Assembly (NCBI GenBank): GCA_944739405.2 | Contig: OX123183.2 | Coordinates: forward strand, 89,790,729 to 89,854,728 | DNA: 64,000 nt | Origin: Euclidia mi | Lineage: Eukaryota; Arthropoda; Insecta; Lepidoptera; Erebidae | Reading direction: 5' to 3' | In this document: positions 24,848 through 35,528 of the stretch, piece by piece | How the letters are laid out: every line of letters begins with the position of its first letter | Numbering within the stretch: position 1 is the stretch's first letter | Position numbers and translations under genes: made by a program | The notes under the pieces: model-generated | Told to the model about the DNA's origin: nothing | The model's input: only the letters and a program-made list of their open reading frames with translations | The model's database searches: none

Positions 24848-24993
24848 TTATTCTGGATCACTAAATTCTTCTTCTGAAGAATCATCTACCATATAATCTG
24901 ACATATTTGGATGAGAACTACAATGACTTACACTAGACCTTACATTTACAGGAGGGGGTATAATTAATTCTAAAACCTCAGAAGGAAGGCCCT
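24848..24993 (-). pseudogene. Transib transposase acidic C-terminus in a shifted frame
   Basis: Beyond the GAGAGG at about 24991-24997 a second phase stays open for about 48 codons. It ends in an acidic tail (VDDSSEEEFSDPE) with a TAA at 24848-24850 that overlaps an AATAAA word. A 2-bp AG/GA slip explains the switch of frame. The annotated stop at 24970 is therefore premature. Confidence 0.75.
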
Positions 24994-26766
24994 CTCCCTA
25001 AGGCCATTTATTACAGGATCAGATGTAAATAGCAACATATTAAGTAAATCCCTATTCGTGGCAATACGTGAATATTTTCGAGTATTGTGCTCCCGGAACC
25101 TCCTATAATCCTTATTACGCGCTTCCTGAGCTTCTTCAGAAAGCTGCCCAATAGGTAAAAGAGCCGATCTCACAATTTCTACACTGTGCACAAGAATTTT
25201 GTGCACAGTAACAGGCATTTTATACCACGAATAGAGACTAAGATACAATTTTTTTGTGTCCTGTGTAAAAGAATTAAATTTAACAACATCAATATCGTAA
25301 CCCGAAGCTAAAGTTCTAAGGATAGTGCCAAAGTTCATAATTAGTGTCACATCTACACCTGTAATATCTGAAGCCTGTTCAGGATTCTCAAAAAACCGAC
25401 GAGCAGTATTCCCATCATTCGTATTACCAAATCCTGGTTTTGGTTTATCTACAATTAAAGCCATTTCAACCTTAAACCTTTCTTGGATACGAGCCGAACG
25501 TTGCTTCACATTATCTTTGTCACTTTGACCTCGAAGTTGCCATTTCTTAACTTCAAGACGATAGCTTATGTGAAGCAAACATTCTAAAGACCGGATCCAA
25601 GCGTGAAGGGGAGATATACCAAAACCAAGAGTTTCCTTATTTACAACACATTCCCTAGACTCATCATTCATAAATTTAGGAGTAGCTCCACAAATGTAAC
25701 ATTTAAGTGCTGACGAAGTTTCAGTCATAGCGTTGCACACTTTACCATGAATCATCGTGAACAGTAATTCGTGTTTGACCGATATCTCTTTACCATCTAT
25801 ATTACCTATTGTTGGCATCAATTGGTTTATTTCCTCCAAAATCTTATTGGTTTCTATAACAGTAAAATCTGTTGTTTCTTTGGAGAAAATAAACTTAATC
25901 GGTCGACAATACATGGTAGAAGATGGTCGAGGCTTCTGCCAAGCAACTCTACCACTATTGTCACGTAACTGAAGTGGCACGAATGAGAACATAAATAAAA
26001 ACTCATCTGTGTCTTCACTGTTTGAGAATTTTTGTTTGTAAGTGCTATGACCGGAACTTCCATCACACCCCCACTTGCTAACAAGGGAGAGTGATGAGCC
26101 AGAATCTACAGATTTTAAAACTTCACGCTGTGCACAAATTAGACGTTCAGCTGTTTTATTTAAAACCTCCTGAAGTTTAATTTCTGCACGCGTTTCGCTT
26201 ATAAAAATCTGTTCCTCGGGAGGGTAGCATTCAATTTTTGCCTGCCTAACACTATAAAATGATGGGAATACCCGGTGTCCTGCCTTGATGCTCCATTTCC
26301 TCGTTTGTTTATAAGAGTGGCTCGTGGATTTGGCATCCACATAATATGCCAAAGCCTCCTCTTTGGACAAACATCTTGGTCGTTCGCGTACCTTTTCACC
26401 CACATATCTTTTCATTTCTTGGCACTTTTCCGGACTATGGCTTGCTTCTTTAATCACAGTAGCCAAATTCAGATGTCCGGATAATCGTGCCGATATTTCA
26501 GTAGCGGCTACTAGCTGGTTTACATCTCGCGTGTGTAGTAGGTCCTCCACGCGTCTCCTTTTCGTTTTTTCACTTGCTTCAGGAAAATCTATTGATAGAC
26601 GTCCACGAATCGAACTCTTACTTGATGATGATAGTGTTGAGAGGTGGACAGATGCTTTGAATGTAAAATCCCCAGACAACCACTCAGAATTCTTTGTCAG
26701 GCAGCGATTACGGCATTTCCCACATATTTTCCCATTTTCCTGTGTATTTGGATGACAATCTTCCAA
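24970..26766 (-). CDS. Transib transposase (RAG1-like), main frame, probably inactive
   Basis: This 598-residue frame would cut at the element's ends and join them to new DNA by RNase H-fold DDE chemistry in the nucleus. An N-terminal Cys/His cluster (CGKCRNRC, residues 15-22) precedes the core. The first catalytic Asp sits in KWGCDGSSG (residue 235). A CYIC zinc pair lies at 356-359, a GNTARRFF block at 453-460, the zinc His pair in VHKILVHS (522 and 527), and the catalytic Glu in QEARNKDYRRFR (548). These correspond in order to core elements of RAG1. Residue 340 is His in FTMIHGKVCN, where from family knowledge I expect the second catalytic Asp. The frame opens with TTG, not ATG. Real coding continues in shifted frames on both sides (26767-26896 and 24848-24993), so the copy carries a frameshift at each end. 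Confidence 0.93.
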   Translation of the reverse strand: MEDCHPNTQENGKICGKCRNRCLTKNSEWLSGDFTFKASVHLSTLSSSSKSSIRGRLSIDFPEASEKTKRRRVEDLLHTRDVNQLVAATEISARLSGHLNLATVIKEASHSPEKCQEMKRYVGEKVRERPRCLSKEEALAYYVDAKSTSHSYKQTRKWSIKAGHRVFPSFYSVRQAKIECYPPEEQIFISETRAEIKLQEVLNKTAERLICAQREVLKSVDSGSSLSLVSKWGCDGSSGHSTYKQKFSNSEDTDEFLFMFSFVPLQLRDNSGRVAWQKPRPSSTMYCRPIKFIFSKETTDFTVIETNKILEEINQLMPTIGNIDGKEISVKHELLFTMIHGKVCNAMTETSSALKCYICGATPKFMNDESRECVVNKETLGFGISPLHAWIRSLECLLHISYRLEVKKWQLRGQSDKDNVKQRSARIQERFKVEMALIVDKPKPGFGNTNDGNTARRFFENPEQASDITGVDVTLIMNFGTILRTLASGYDIDVVKFNSFTQDTKKLYLSLYSWYKMPVTVHKILVHSVEIVRSALLPIGQLSEEAQEARNKDYRRFREHNTRKYSRIATNRDLLNMLLFTSDPVINGLRERAFLLRF

Positions 26767-26896
26767 TTGTCATTTTAATTTTCCGCTCAGATGCTTCCGT
26801 GATATTAACAAGATCATTTTTCATCACTATAAACTCATACAGTCTACTGTTGCGGTTCTCTTTAGCATGTTTCTGCCATTCATCAAAAAACTCCAT
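26767..26896 (-). pseudogene. Transib transposase N-terminus in a shifted frame
   Basis: An ATG at 26896 opens a frame of about 43 codons with a normal mix of charged and hydrophobic residues (MEFFDEWQKHAKENRN...). It runs to within one base of the main frame at 26766, and a single-base indel there separates the two. It is the natural start of the transposase. Confidence 0.75.
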
Positions 26897-27627
26897 TTTC
26901 GAGACTGAGAATTCGTATTCTGGAAAATAGACAAAATAACAAAGTTGTACTCAAGTGTGCAGGCTAAGATGATTTAAAAGCTAACAGATATGGCTATGCT
27001 ATATATAAAATCTAGCCCGGGTGCAAGAGGGTACAAGTAGTTTCTAGTCCAATGAATTCAGAAAATCATCAAAATTTGACAAACTTCTTTAAACTCGAGC
27101 TATTTAAAAAAATGGGGAAATGTAAACCTATTTTCTTATTAGAAATAAAAAGAACATACCTTTAACTTGAAGATCCATCACTAACACTTTTGAAAAAACT
27201 TAAACTCACTGACATAGGATGTTACTTCCGTACACGCAAAAATGCAATTAATAAGTGGTTTTCTTACCCTTTCCTTATATACTAACCTCATTACCTTATC
27301 AGTAGTTGACACGTGTCCAAAACAATTCTCAGAATTGGGGCACCTGGGTATCTGGTAAAAGGCTCAGGTAATAAATTTCAGGTAATTAGACAATGACTTT
27401 TGTCCAGCTAGCATGTTCTAGACGAAACACAGTGCGCCGGATTCGTAACATATCTTTAAATGAACGGTACTTATACTTGAACCTTTTCCTACTTCAACTC
27501 TCTTAACATTGTTACCGCACATCTTGATTTACAAGTAATTAATACTCAGAATTATTTATGTAATAACTACGAGCACTCAATTTTTGTGTAATTTTAAGTT
27601 TCCTCTAAAATATTTACAACGTTTCAT

Positions 27628-27900
27628 CATCATCATCGTCCCAGCGCTATCCCAGTTACTTCCAAGACTTTTTGCCTTGGAACCCGGGGTCCACTTAGGT
27701 ACTGGTCTTACCAAATTTGATAGAATATCGGCTTTTCTACAAAGCGACTGTCGTCTTACCTCCGCAACCCAAAGGGATAGCCATATTCCATGGGTTAGAC
27801 TAGTATCAATTTATTTGAGGGTACTGACTCCCCGTAAAGACTGTCAAAGATCTTCATGATAGCCAGGACCGGCGGTTTAAGGTTCTCTCCGAGGCACGCG
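27628..27900 (+). repeat. LINE-derived dispersed repeat
   Basis: CATCATCATCATCGTCCC is followed by AAAGCGACTGTCGTC..CTCCGCAACCC and ends GACCGGCGGTTTAAGGTTCTCTCCGAGGCACG. This series is familiar from 3' regions of lepidopteran LINEs. The 91-aa frame over it is not convincing as coding. Confidence 0.5.
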
Positions 27901-28810
27901 GCAGGCGATAATTAACAATTTAATACGCCCTTAACTTTGAAAAGTAGGGACAACGCTAAGAGAACGAATTCACACCCTTCTCTTTTTCATTTCTTCTCAT
28001 TTTTCTACCATAACCTTCTGCTAGTGATTTTGTACAGCGATATATTTCTATATAGTAGATATTATTAAATACTTTTACCGCCTACTACGGCGATTATCTT
28101 TTAAAATTAACTATTATTTTTCTTTCTTACTAAGAAAGTTGCATCTTTATTATACCACGTGTACCTACCATAATTGGACTGGCTGAGAATGAACGTACCT
28201 AAAGATGCTAGCGTATTATATACTAGGTATTTAGCTAGAATTCCGCGTTCATTTATTAATAAAATGTACACGTGTCACATGCAGGTTGCTCACTAAAAAT
28301 AATGAACGAATGTAATTATTGTCTATTTGGTTAAAAAATACGAATATCATCGTAGAATTATTGGTTGTTCGTTTTGTCAAATGTTTATTCTGCTACAATA
28401 GTTGTTTTTGGTCTTCGATTTCATCTTCTTGTTACTGCCTATCGGCATGTTATTTGCAAATGCATCTATTTATGCATTTACTGTTCATTGTGAACTCAAA
28501 CATTAAATTCCGCGTCGCAATTATTGAATAAAATTTTTTTCTTGTAATTTTTTTTGTCGCTAGGATGCTTTTTCAATGTCTGGTTTCTATTGAAATATAT
28601 AAAACATATAATGACAAATAAATGGTAAAATTAAACCGCTGACGGCCGGAAAAATACTTAATTATCAAAATGTAACTTGTTTTCTTTTTACAAAATGCTA
28701 TGCATCTGGTTTTACTAAACCATCTTAAATAGTGCTGGTTATAATGTGTTCTTGTGTTTACGCAAATGTTATTATATCAAACTGAATTTATCAAACTTAA
28801 TTGAACTAAA
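27901..28810. other. No gene seen
   Basis: AT-rich and apparently unique. The 70-aa frame at 28319-28531 is hydrophobic low-complexity translation. Confidence 0.4.
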
Positions 28811-29040
28811 CTAACAATAACTAAAGTGGGTGTTTGCACATAAATTGAATCAATAACTTCTGTTCTTGAATAAATAAGTGGCTATTTACATATAAATCTA
28901 ATAAATAATTGTTATACCTCATTAAATAATTAAAGTGGCTGTTTACACACAAATTAATAATAATTTCAATACTTAAATAACTAATGTGGGTATTTCTACA
29001 TAAATCAATAATTTATATACTTTAATAACTAAAGCAAATT
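28811..29040. repeat. Degenerate minisatellite, unit ~51-57 bp, about four copies
   Basis: The phrase (AAATAA)CTAAAGTGGGTGTTT.CACATAAAT recurs from about 28824, 28876, 28933 and 28984 with drift. A truncated fifth start (AACTAAAGC) lies at about 29027. Confidence 0.7.
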
Positions 29041-29658
29041 AATTGATGTACAAGTAAAAGAATACCCTTTCGTATTTCACAATCAACTATTTTAAACCTA
29101 AAAGCTGAATAAAATAATTGAATCTTATTCTATTACAGCATAAATGTGTTTATAAACGATTGGGTACAGTGTCATTAACAACAATGTAAGACGCATATGT
29201 ATGCGAAGTTGTAATTACCTACATAATTGTTTGTGAAGGCCAACAATAGTGCTATTGTTTCCGAGTTGGAGCTCACAAAATAACGCATTGTGTTGTGTTA
29301 ACGATTCATATAAACATGCTAACATAAAACATGAATAGTTATTACTGTTATAAATTGTCGTAGAAATTGATTGAATGTAATATTGTTACACAAATCTGTT
29401 ATTTATCTAACTAAATATCTAACTGTCAGATTTGTCTTGGCGATTTCCATATAAGAGATCTTAAATTAACTCACTACAAAGTTTAAGAATGTAATGATTA
29501 ATGCTCATCACTAATGATCTAATCACTAAAATAACTTAACACTTTGTTACAAATAGTATATAAAATCTTTAACTCCCAATTACAGCTAAATCATGTACCC
29601 AAATATCTTGTTATATAGCTTTAGTAATGACTGATCGAAATATCATAAAATATTTTTT

Positions 29659-29725
29659 TCCCTTATGGCTCAGTGATTAAAAGGTTGTTGTCAGATCGGT
29701 CTGTGGTTCGATTCTCGCTTGTGTT
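29659..29725 (+). other. tRNA-like SINE head or tRNA relic
   Basis: TATGGCTCAGTGATT resembles a Pol III A box and GGTTCGATTCT a B box. A T-rich run (GTGTTTTTTTTGTG) follows, which could terminate Pol III. The T stem and acceptor stem do not pair, so it is not a functional tRNA. Confidence 0.45.
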
Positions 29726-30504
29726 TTTTTTGTGTTTTTTAACTATGGTAGTGTATACTATATCATCGACCGTCTCCTTCGATGATGTATTGTTCATTAC
29801 ATCGTACTGAGAATTGTACATTTGTCTTTAATTAATTTGTATCGTGTTCAGAAACTAGATAATGACTTGCTTCAATGGAATGCGGTCAGCGTCAAGCGCG
29901 CAGTGATGACTCACGTGTTCACCGGCTCAAACTTTCGATCGTAGAAATCATTGTTATTCCATTTTAAATGAATACAATTTGTCCTTGCAATATTGCATCG
30001 ACCTTGTTAATGAGCAATTTGTTTGTGATATTGCCAACTAATCGTATGATTGTTAGTATCGTAATATAGTAAGATCGTAATATTAGTTTACGACTTATAC
30101 ATTTTCAATTTAATTTTACTTATCGAACCCGGGTTGTCAGGTGGTGCCTACCAACATAGACTGGGTGGCTATTTGCTCTAAAACTCACGTATAATACCTC
30201 TTCGCGCGTCGTGTATTATAATGAATACGACTCGCATCGGGAATGAATGCTGGCTTGTTCATGCGTATGATTGTGTGTAGGCCTTTTGAATGTGATGAAT
30301 GGCAGGTAATAGGAACGTTCAATGCTTGGTGACGTATGAATGGCCGAGGGTTATACTTGTGTTTTTCTTTTCTTCCACGGTTAGTAGTTGCTTGTGCTTA
30401 GCTTACTGAAACTACCACTCATCTGTTTCAGGGTCCCGGAATGCTGTTGCCGCCCACCAGCCACAGAATTTTCCCGGATGGAAAATTCCGGCCTAATGGG
30501 GGAG

Positions 30505-30620
30505 TGTGTGACGTCACTGTGACGTCGCACTCACACCTCCCACTCATGTCATCGCCGCCCCGGGCTTCGCGCCTGCTATAAATACGGAGGCGCTGGGACA
30601 TCGGCCCTTTTTTGCTGCAT
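30505..30620 (+). promoter_or_regulatory. Candidate Pol II promoter: CRE pair plus TATA box
   Basis: TGTGACGTCACTGTGACGTC near 30507-30526 holds one full CRE palindrome (TGACGTCA) and a second half-site. TATAAATA follows at 30577-30584 in a GC-rich setting, so initiation would fall near 30607-30620. A GAATTTTCC..GGAAAATTC palindrome lies upstream near 30461-30485. The first exon would be non-coding. It could belong to a host non-coding RNA, a gene with distant exons, or a solo LTR. Confidence 0.5.
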
Positions 30621-30775
30621 TCGACGACATCGGCTCGAAAAGCTAAGTACATCGGTTACGATTAGGTGCTAAAAGTCAGCGATAAAGATTCGAGTGTAAA
30701 ATTTATTAGAAATAGCGAACACGCAGATCTTTTAGTCGATCGGCACTTTCTGAAAATCAACATATTCAATTCGTG

Positions 30776-30836
30776 GTAAGTGGATAAAATATGAATTACT
30801 CGCAACCGTATAACATTTATACGTGTGTTATTTCAG
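30776..30836 (+). other. Possible 61-bp intron
   Basis: A strong donor (GTG|GTAAGTGG) and an acceptor (TGTGTTATTTCAG) bound 61 bases, 160 bp downstream of the candidate start site. No coding frame spans it. Confidence 0.4.
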
Positions 30837-30935
30837 GAATCAAAGAATAACTTTTAATTCGAGTTCATTGAGGAAGCAAATACTAGTAAAAAAACTAGTA
30901 AAGTAAAAATCGACGTAAAGTAACAGTACTTAAAC

Positions 30936-31175
30936 TGTTGCGTTTCGTTAGGTGAGTAAGAGTGCCGGAGGCCCTATCCCTTATTCCTTCTCCCTCACCC
31001 CACTCCTCATCCTATCCCTTTTCCCGATCCAAGGGGTGGCAACGCACTTGTGACTCCTGTGGTGTTACTTGTGCCCATGGGCGGCGGTAATTGCTTACCA
31101 TCAGGCGATCCGCCTGCTCGTTTGTTGCTTACCATCAGGCGATCCGCCTGCTCGTTTGCCATCTATTACTATAAA
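30936..31175 (+). repeat. Dispersed repeat with duplicated 3' end
   Basis: It begins GTTGCGTTTCGTTAGGTGAGT, contains GGCAACGCACTTGTGACTCC and ends TTACCATCAGGCGATCCGCC..CTCGTTTGCC. That last block of about 34 bp is present twice in tandem (about 31096-31160). Relatives occur at 58085-58262 and 56327-56440. Confidence 0.75.
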
Positions 31176-32750
31176 TAAAAATAAATTTTATGGAAATATA
31201 CAAAACATTATATTTGTGAAGTTCGATGTACAAGTAGAGTTAAAAATACGTTTTCAACAAAACATAATTGGCAATTTCGCTTATTACGTATTTCCTTTCA
31301 ATTTTGCACAGTTATAAGTATATCACACAGGTACGCAAAGTAGACTCTATTAAATAACTAGATATTCGCAACATAAAATCAAACAATTTACTACAAAAGC
31401 ACATAAATTATGTAACTGCTATAAGAGTATATAACCATTTACCTCTTGAAATTAAAAAGTAAATGGCAATTTGTTTAAAATAAGATTAAAAAAGTGGTTA
31501 TTGCAAAATGTATTTTATAACATGCATGAATTCTTTAGTTGTAAGCATTATTGAAATCTAATATTATATCATTGCAATGCCCGTAACGGGTAAACTGTTG
31601 ATACATTATACATATTCACCATCCATGTACATTACTACACAGATAAGCAATAAATGTCTTTGTCTTTGTAAAATATTACTAAGCATGTTGTTGACCACAA
31701 AAAACATGTTGTAAAAACAAATTCTATATTACTCGTTACGACTTTTAAAAGTTCAAAACAAAACACAGCAGGAGCGAAAATAAATAATTAGTAGACACGT
31801 ATACCAAAACCATTAACACACACAATAAACAACCGGCGAGAAGGTATAGAAAACATGGAGTAAGCCCCGTAACGACTATCGCCTTGCATAGGGTGCTTAT
31901 TAATAAAGCGCCATAGAAAGCAGCGCGCAAACACGAATGACCCATGAAAAGAGCTAGTGAACGTTATAATGTGTACACAAAGGCTTAAGGGTACAACCAC
32001 CATTCAGGGACTCAAATGAGTCTTAATGAAAGGTACGATAAAATTATGAAGGCAATTGTGAGCTCATAAAGGAAATTAAAAAGAGACAAAAAACCGCCGC
32101 TAGTTCGCTACAAAAAGGTATAACAAAAAGGTGTGCGCGTATTCGTTCCCGAGTGGTGCTTAAGTGCGCGGATGAAAGAACCCGCCTTTTTACTTGCACC
32201 ACCCAATAATGATGAAATGATCGCAATGATGAACAAAGGCAAACATCGATTTTGTATAGAACTTTCATGCTTATGAGGGCTAATTCTGTTTAATACTGAG
32301 CATTAAGTGTGAGATAGAAGGTTTGTTACGTTAATAATATACTCGATTATAATGAATATTGTAAAATTTAATGAAAAGGATAGTGATAGTGTAGTTCTAA
32401 GTTTAACGAGCTTCCTGTATTCTAGGCTGGGCTACCATATGGAAATGATCGGCGAAAATGATCACACTACTCTAAATTCCTCTTTCGGATGCTCACTTTT
32501 TGACGTCCTCCTTTCAAACGTTCCTATGCCACTCGTCCTATTCAAGGATGGTGTTAATATTTAAGCAAGCTAGACATGTCATTGCAGCTTTACAAATACG
32601 CCCTCGTCTTGTTTTTTGTCCGCTTTTCCTCAACGTGGAATTGAATGTTAATATGTGGGTGGGCTATTATGATGAAAATATCACAATTTTATAGATAAAC
32701 GTACCATAGCTTCCTACGTCGGCTTAAACCCACGTGGTATTATGAAAAAA
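31176..32750. other. No gene seen
   Basis: Short frames on both strands without motifs. Confidence 0.4.
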
Positions 32751-32851
32751 GCTTTTCATCAAAATGCCATCAACCGTTTAAGCGCGATAGAATTACAATC
32801 AGCTTTTAATCAAAATGCCATCAACTGTTTAAGCGCGATAGAATTACAATT
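32751..32851. repeat. 51-bp tandem duplication
   Basis: The unit GCTTTTCATCAAAATGCCAT... at 32751 is repeated at 32802 with two visible changes. Confidence 0.9.
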
Positions 32852-33730
32852 ATGTTAACTCATTAAATAATATTAGTGGGCTTGGTAGATTATACTTATA
32901 TGTGGAATAATTTAGTTAGCAAAACTTTAGACAATTCGTAGTTTGTTCTCTTCAATAGAACTAATGAGATCTATTAAATATAACTTAAGTAAAAATATCA
33001 GAGATTCTAGTGCTAGTACACAAACAAAAACTACACAGATTTCGCACCACATAATTTATTTCATAAAATTCAGCTGGCAAGCTAAAGCTTTGTATATTCG
33101 GATAATAGAGTGAACTAGCACCTGCCCGCAGTTTGTGAATTGCGCCAATTTTGTCTAACACGGTTCTAATTTACTGACAACTCTGCGAATGGGTTGCTGG
33201 CAGTACTTGTTTGCCAAATGCATCGGAACAGGACAAAGGACCAAAGCTGTAACAGACACGTGCGATGAAACGTACACAGAATTATATTTTCCGTGAAAAT
33301 AAGAAGCTACGGACAACTTTGTGTCATAATTAAAACTGATACTATGAAACTGTTTGCCTGAAAATTTTACACAGTATCCATTTATCTGCATTCTGTTATT
33401 TTGAAATACACCTACAAGACCATAGAGAGGGTATTAATTCTATTTTGTTACTACTATACATTTACAGAGTTATGTGTGTGATTCTTTTTAACCAGCAGAT
33501 TTAGGAGTTTAGTTGGGGGAAGGACATATCATAGTTTGGGTATCTGGTAATCAACTTTGATAGGTTTCAAAGGGAACACTAAAATGTAATTTGTCATGGT
33601 GGGACTCAGATGCTTTCGAGGGGTTTATTTATTATTACAAACGTTAAGACAATAAACCTAGAAACAACTGGGTAGTTCGTGGAACTTTTTACTCCTAAAC
33701 ATATACCTATTGGATGCAGTAGCAATATCA
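32852..33730. other. No gene seen
   Basis: The minus frame at 33155-33391 has no motif. Confidence 0.4.
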
Positions 33731-33800
33731 ACTTGTCATCATCACCATTACAGGCTAAACACGTCCACTGCTGAGCATAGGTCTCCTCTAAGACTTTATA
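33731..33800 (+). repeat. Dispersed repeat fragment (TCCACTGCTG type)
   Basis: CATCATCACCATTACAGGC..CACGTCCACTGCTGAGCATAGGTCTCC matches a motif very common at lepidopteran LINE 3' ends. A relative lies at 58845-58900. Confidence 0.6.
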
Positions 33801-34009
33801 CACAGACCAATATTGAGCCGCTCACATCTAACCACTTCACGCAATCCTCTCAAAATCATCTCTATTTAAAATATTTGGCTCATCCAAAGGTGTTTTACTT
33901 CGAGGCCGAATGATCATAAACATACATTCAGTCAAAAAAGTATCGGGAATGGATTATTTGTTTATGGTTCCAAATTTTTGTTTTTTTTTTCCTTGTTGTT
34001 AGATAACTG

Positions 34010-34242
34010 TTTTCCATTTCGGCGCGGAGTTTTGTATCTGTTATTTATATTAAATACAGTGCTGTTTTTAGTTATATAATATATTATATGATTGAAAATT
34101 AATATCAAGTTTTATATATTTTATACACCTGCCACACTCTTCCCTGCATCACCCTAAGGTTGACTGGCAGAAAATGCTTTGTAGCATTAAGTCCGCCTTT
34201 GCATTCCATTTTGCAGAAGTGTATATAAATAAATAAATATCT
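34010..34242 (+). mobile_element. LINE 3' end inserted in mariner
   Basis: AAGGTTGACTGGCAGAAAATGC..TAGCATTAAGTCCGCC is followed by an A-rich tail of TAAATAAATAAATA. This hairpin-bearing 3' UTR is typical of lepidopteran LINEs. Confidence 0.6.
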
Positions 34243-34365
34243 AGTGTGTATTGCGAATTTCATAATGGACAAAAACATCGAACAAAGTGTTTGTTCTTAA
34301 ATTTGCATCGCCAATGGAATTTCGTGTTCGGAGTCGTCATCGAGCAACCACCATATTAACCAGAT

Positions 34366-34548
34366 ATGGCTCCAGCCGACTTCTTTCTTTTTCCTAAACT
34401 CAAATTACCACTTCGTAGCATCCGTTTTCAATCGGTAGGAAACATAATGGAGAACTCGCGGCGAGAACTGAATTCCATTCCGGCAACAGCGTTAAAAAAA
34501 TGTTTTGATGATTGGATTATTCGTTGGCGTAAATTTATCGTTTTTTAA
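34366..34548 (+). pseudogene. mariner transposase C-terminal remnant
   Basis: The frame reads MAPADFFLFPKLKLPLR..., followed by ENSRRELNSIPATALKKCFDDW, the conserved end of mariner (DD34D) transposases. The catalytic third Asp of the PD.AP motif is still encoded just upstream, but an in-frame stop separates the motif from the preceding Pro-Pro-Tyr. The first two catalytic Asp residues are missing with the deleted and interrupted 5' half, so this copy cannot make enzyme. The flanking inverted ends agree with this orientation. Confidence 0.85.
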
Positions 34549-34872
34549 GGAGCATACTTTGAAGGTGATAAAATAAATTTAGATGAAAAACAAACAGTTT
34601 GTGTATTATTCATCTTTTCCCGGTACTTTCTTGACAGAGTAGTATATCTTATATCTGGGATACTTAACCAATAAAACGATAAAAATAAAAACGATAAAAA
34701 TAAAAACAATAAAATAAAAGTATCAAAACATTCCCATACCGATAAAGCTGCCTACATACTTCGTTATTCAGTAATTAATGTAGATCGCGTGGTATGTGAA
34801 CTCGTACAGGCTAAAACTTGAGTGAAGTATTGAAAAACAAATCGGTAAAACCCATGCAGTTTTGGAATTCAA

Positions 34873-35313
34873 CGTCGCTCGTAAAATATGAGTTTTAAAA
34901 TTGATAGACCTACCTGTGTATATGTTTTTTAAAAAGAATACATACAGTTTTGTATTCGAATGATTCGGAACCAATCTGATGGCATAGAATAATTTAAGTA
35001 ACCTATATTATTAATTAAACCTATACTATAAATATTTATGTTTTTCATAACTATTAACATAGCCAAAATGAAATAGAATATTTGACAGATATGTTTTTTT
35101 CGTCGATCGTAAAATATAAGTTTAAAATTGACAGACCTACCTGTGTATAAAAGTTTTTTTAAAGGAAAACATGCTGTTTTCTATTCGGAACCAATCTGAT
35201 GCCATGGAATAATTTAAGTAACCTAGGTATATTATTATTTAAGTAACCTATGTTTAATTAACCTATGTTTTTCATAACTATTAACATAGCCAAAAATGAA
35301 ATAGAATATTTAA
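34873..35313. repeat. ~0.2-kb tandem duplication
   Basis: Copy 1 (34873-35086) and copy 2 (35101-35313) share CGTCG.TCGTAAAATAT, GACCTACCTGTGTATA, CGGAACCAATCTGATG.CAT and CATAACTATTAACATAGCCA in the same order. Confidence 0.85.
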
Positions 35314-35528
35314 TGACTATCATCAATTTTTTTAATTAATGTCAATATTGGAATAATTATGTTCTATATTTTAATCTGTCTAGGGATATAAGTTCAACTA
35401 CTCAAAAATTTAATACGCGCATTATTTCGGAAACCTAGTGGTGAGAGCTGTTAGCTCCCATCGCTGCCTTGTCCCATATATTTTGATTAGTTTATCAATG
35501 TTCCCCATTATAGCAATAATAAAAAATA

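Larger units (their letters stand above)
24447..27434 (-). mobile_element. Complete Transib transposon (RAG1-related), 2988 bp
   Basis: Both ends carry a 37-bp terminal inverted repeat with one mismatch (24447-24483 and 27398-27434). Each starts CACTGTG and reaches ACAAAA after a 24-bp spacer. The flanking pentamers are CGACG (24442-24446) and CGCCG (27435-27439), matching the GC-rich CGNCG target preference of Transib elements, with one difference in the middle. The interior encodes one large minus-strand transposase and no second gene; in particular I see no RAG2-like kelch frame. The end architecture (CAC heptamer, about 23-24 bp, A-rich nonamer-like word) is that of a V(D)J recombination signal, in line with the known Transib-RAG relationship. 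Confidence 0.95.
33923..34644 (+). mobile_element. Degenerate mariner element, interrupted by a LINE tail
   Basis: The ends GTCAAAAAAGTATCGGGA (left) and GTCAAGAAAGTACCGGGA (right, reversed) are inverted repeats next to TA dinucleotides. The interior keeps only the 3' part of a mariner transposase. The middle (about 34000-34242) is a foreign LINE 3' end with a TATAAATAAATAAATA tail. Confidence 0.75.

Noticed and set aside
25325..26755. Plus-strand open frames opposite the Transib transposase
   Set aside because: Antisense shadows of the 598-residue frame.
24447..27434. A RAG2-like second gene, making this a ProtoRAG-type element
   Set aside because: No kelch-type frame on either strand between the inverted repeats; only the RAG1-like gene is present.
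29659..29725. Functional tRNA gene
   Set aside because: A- and B-box-like words are present but the acceptor and T stems do not pair.
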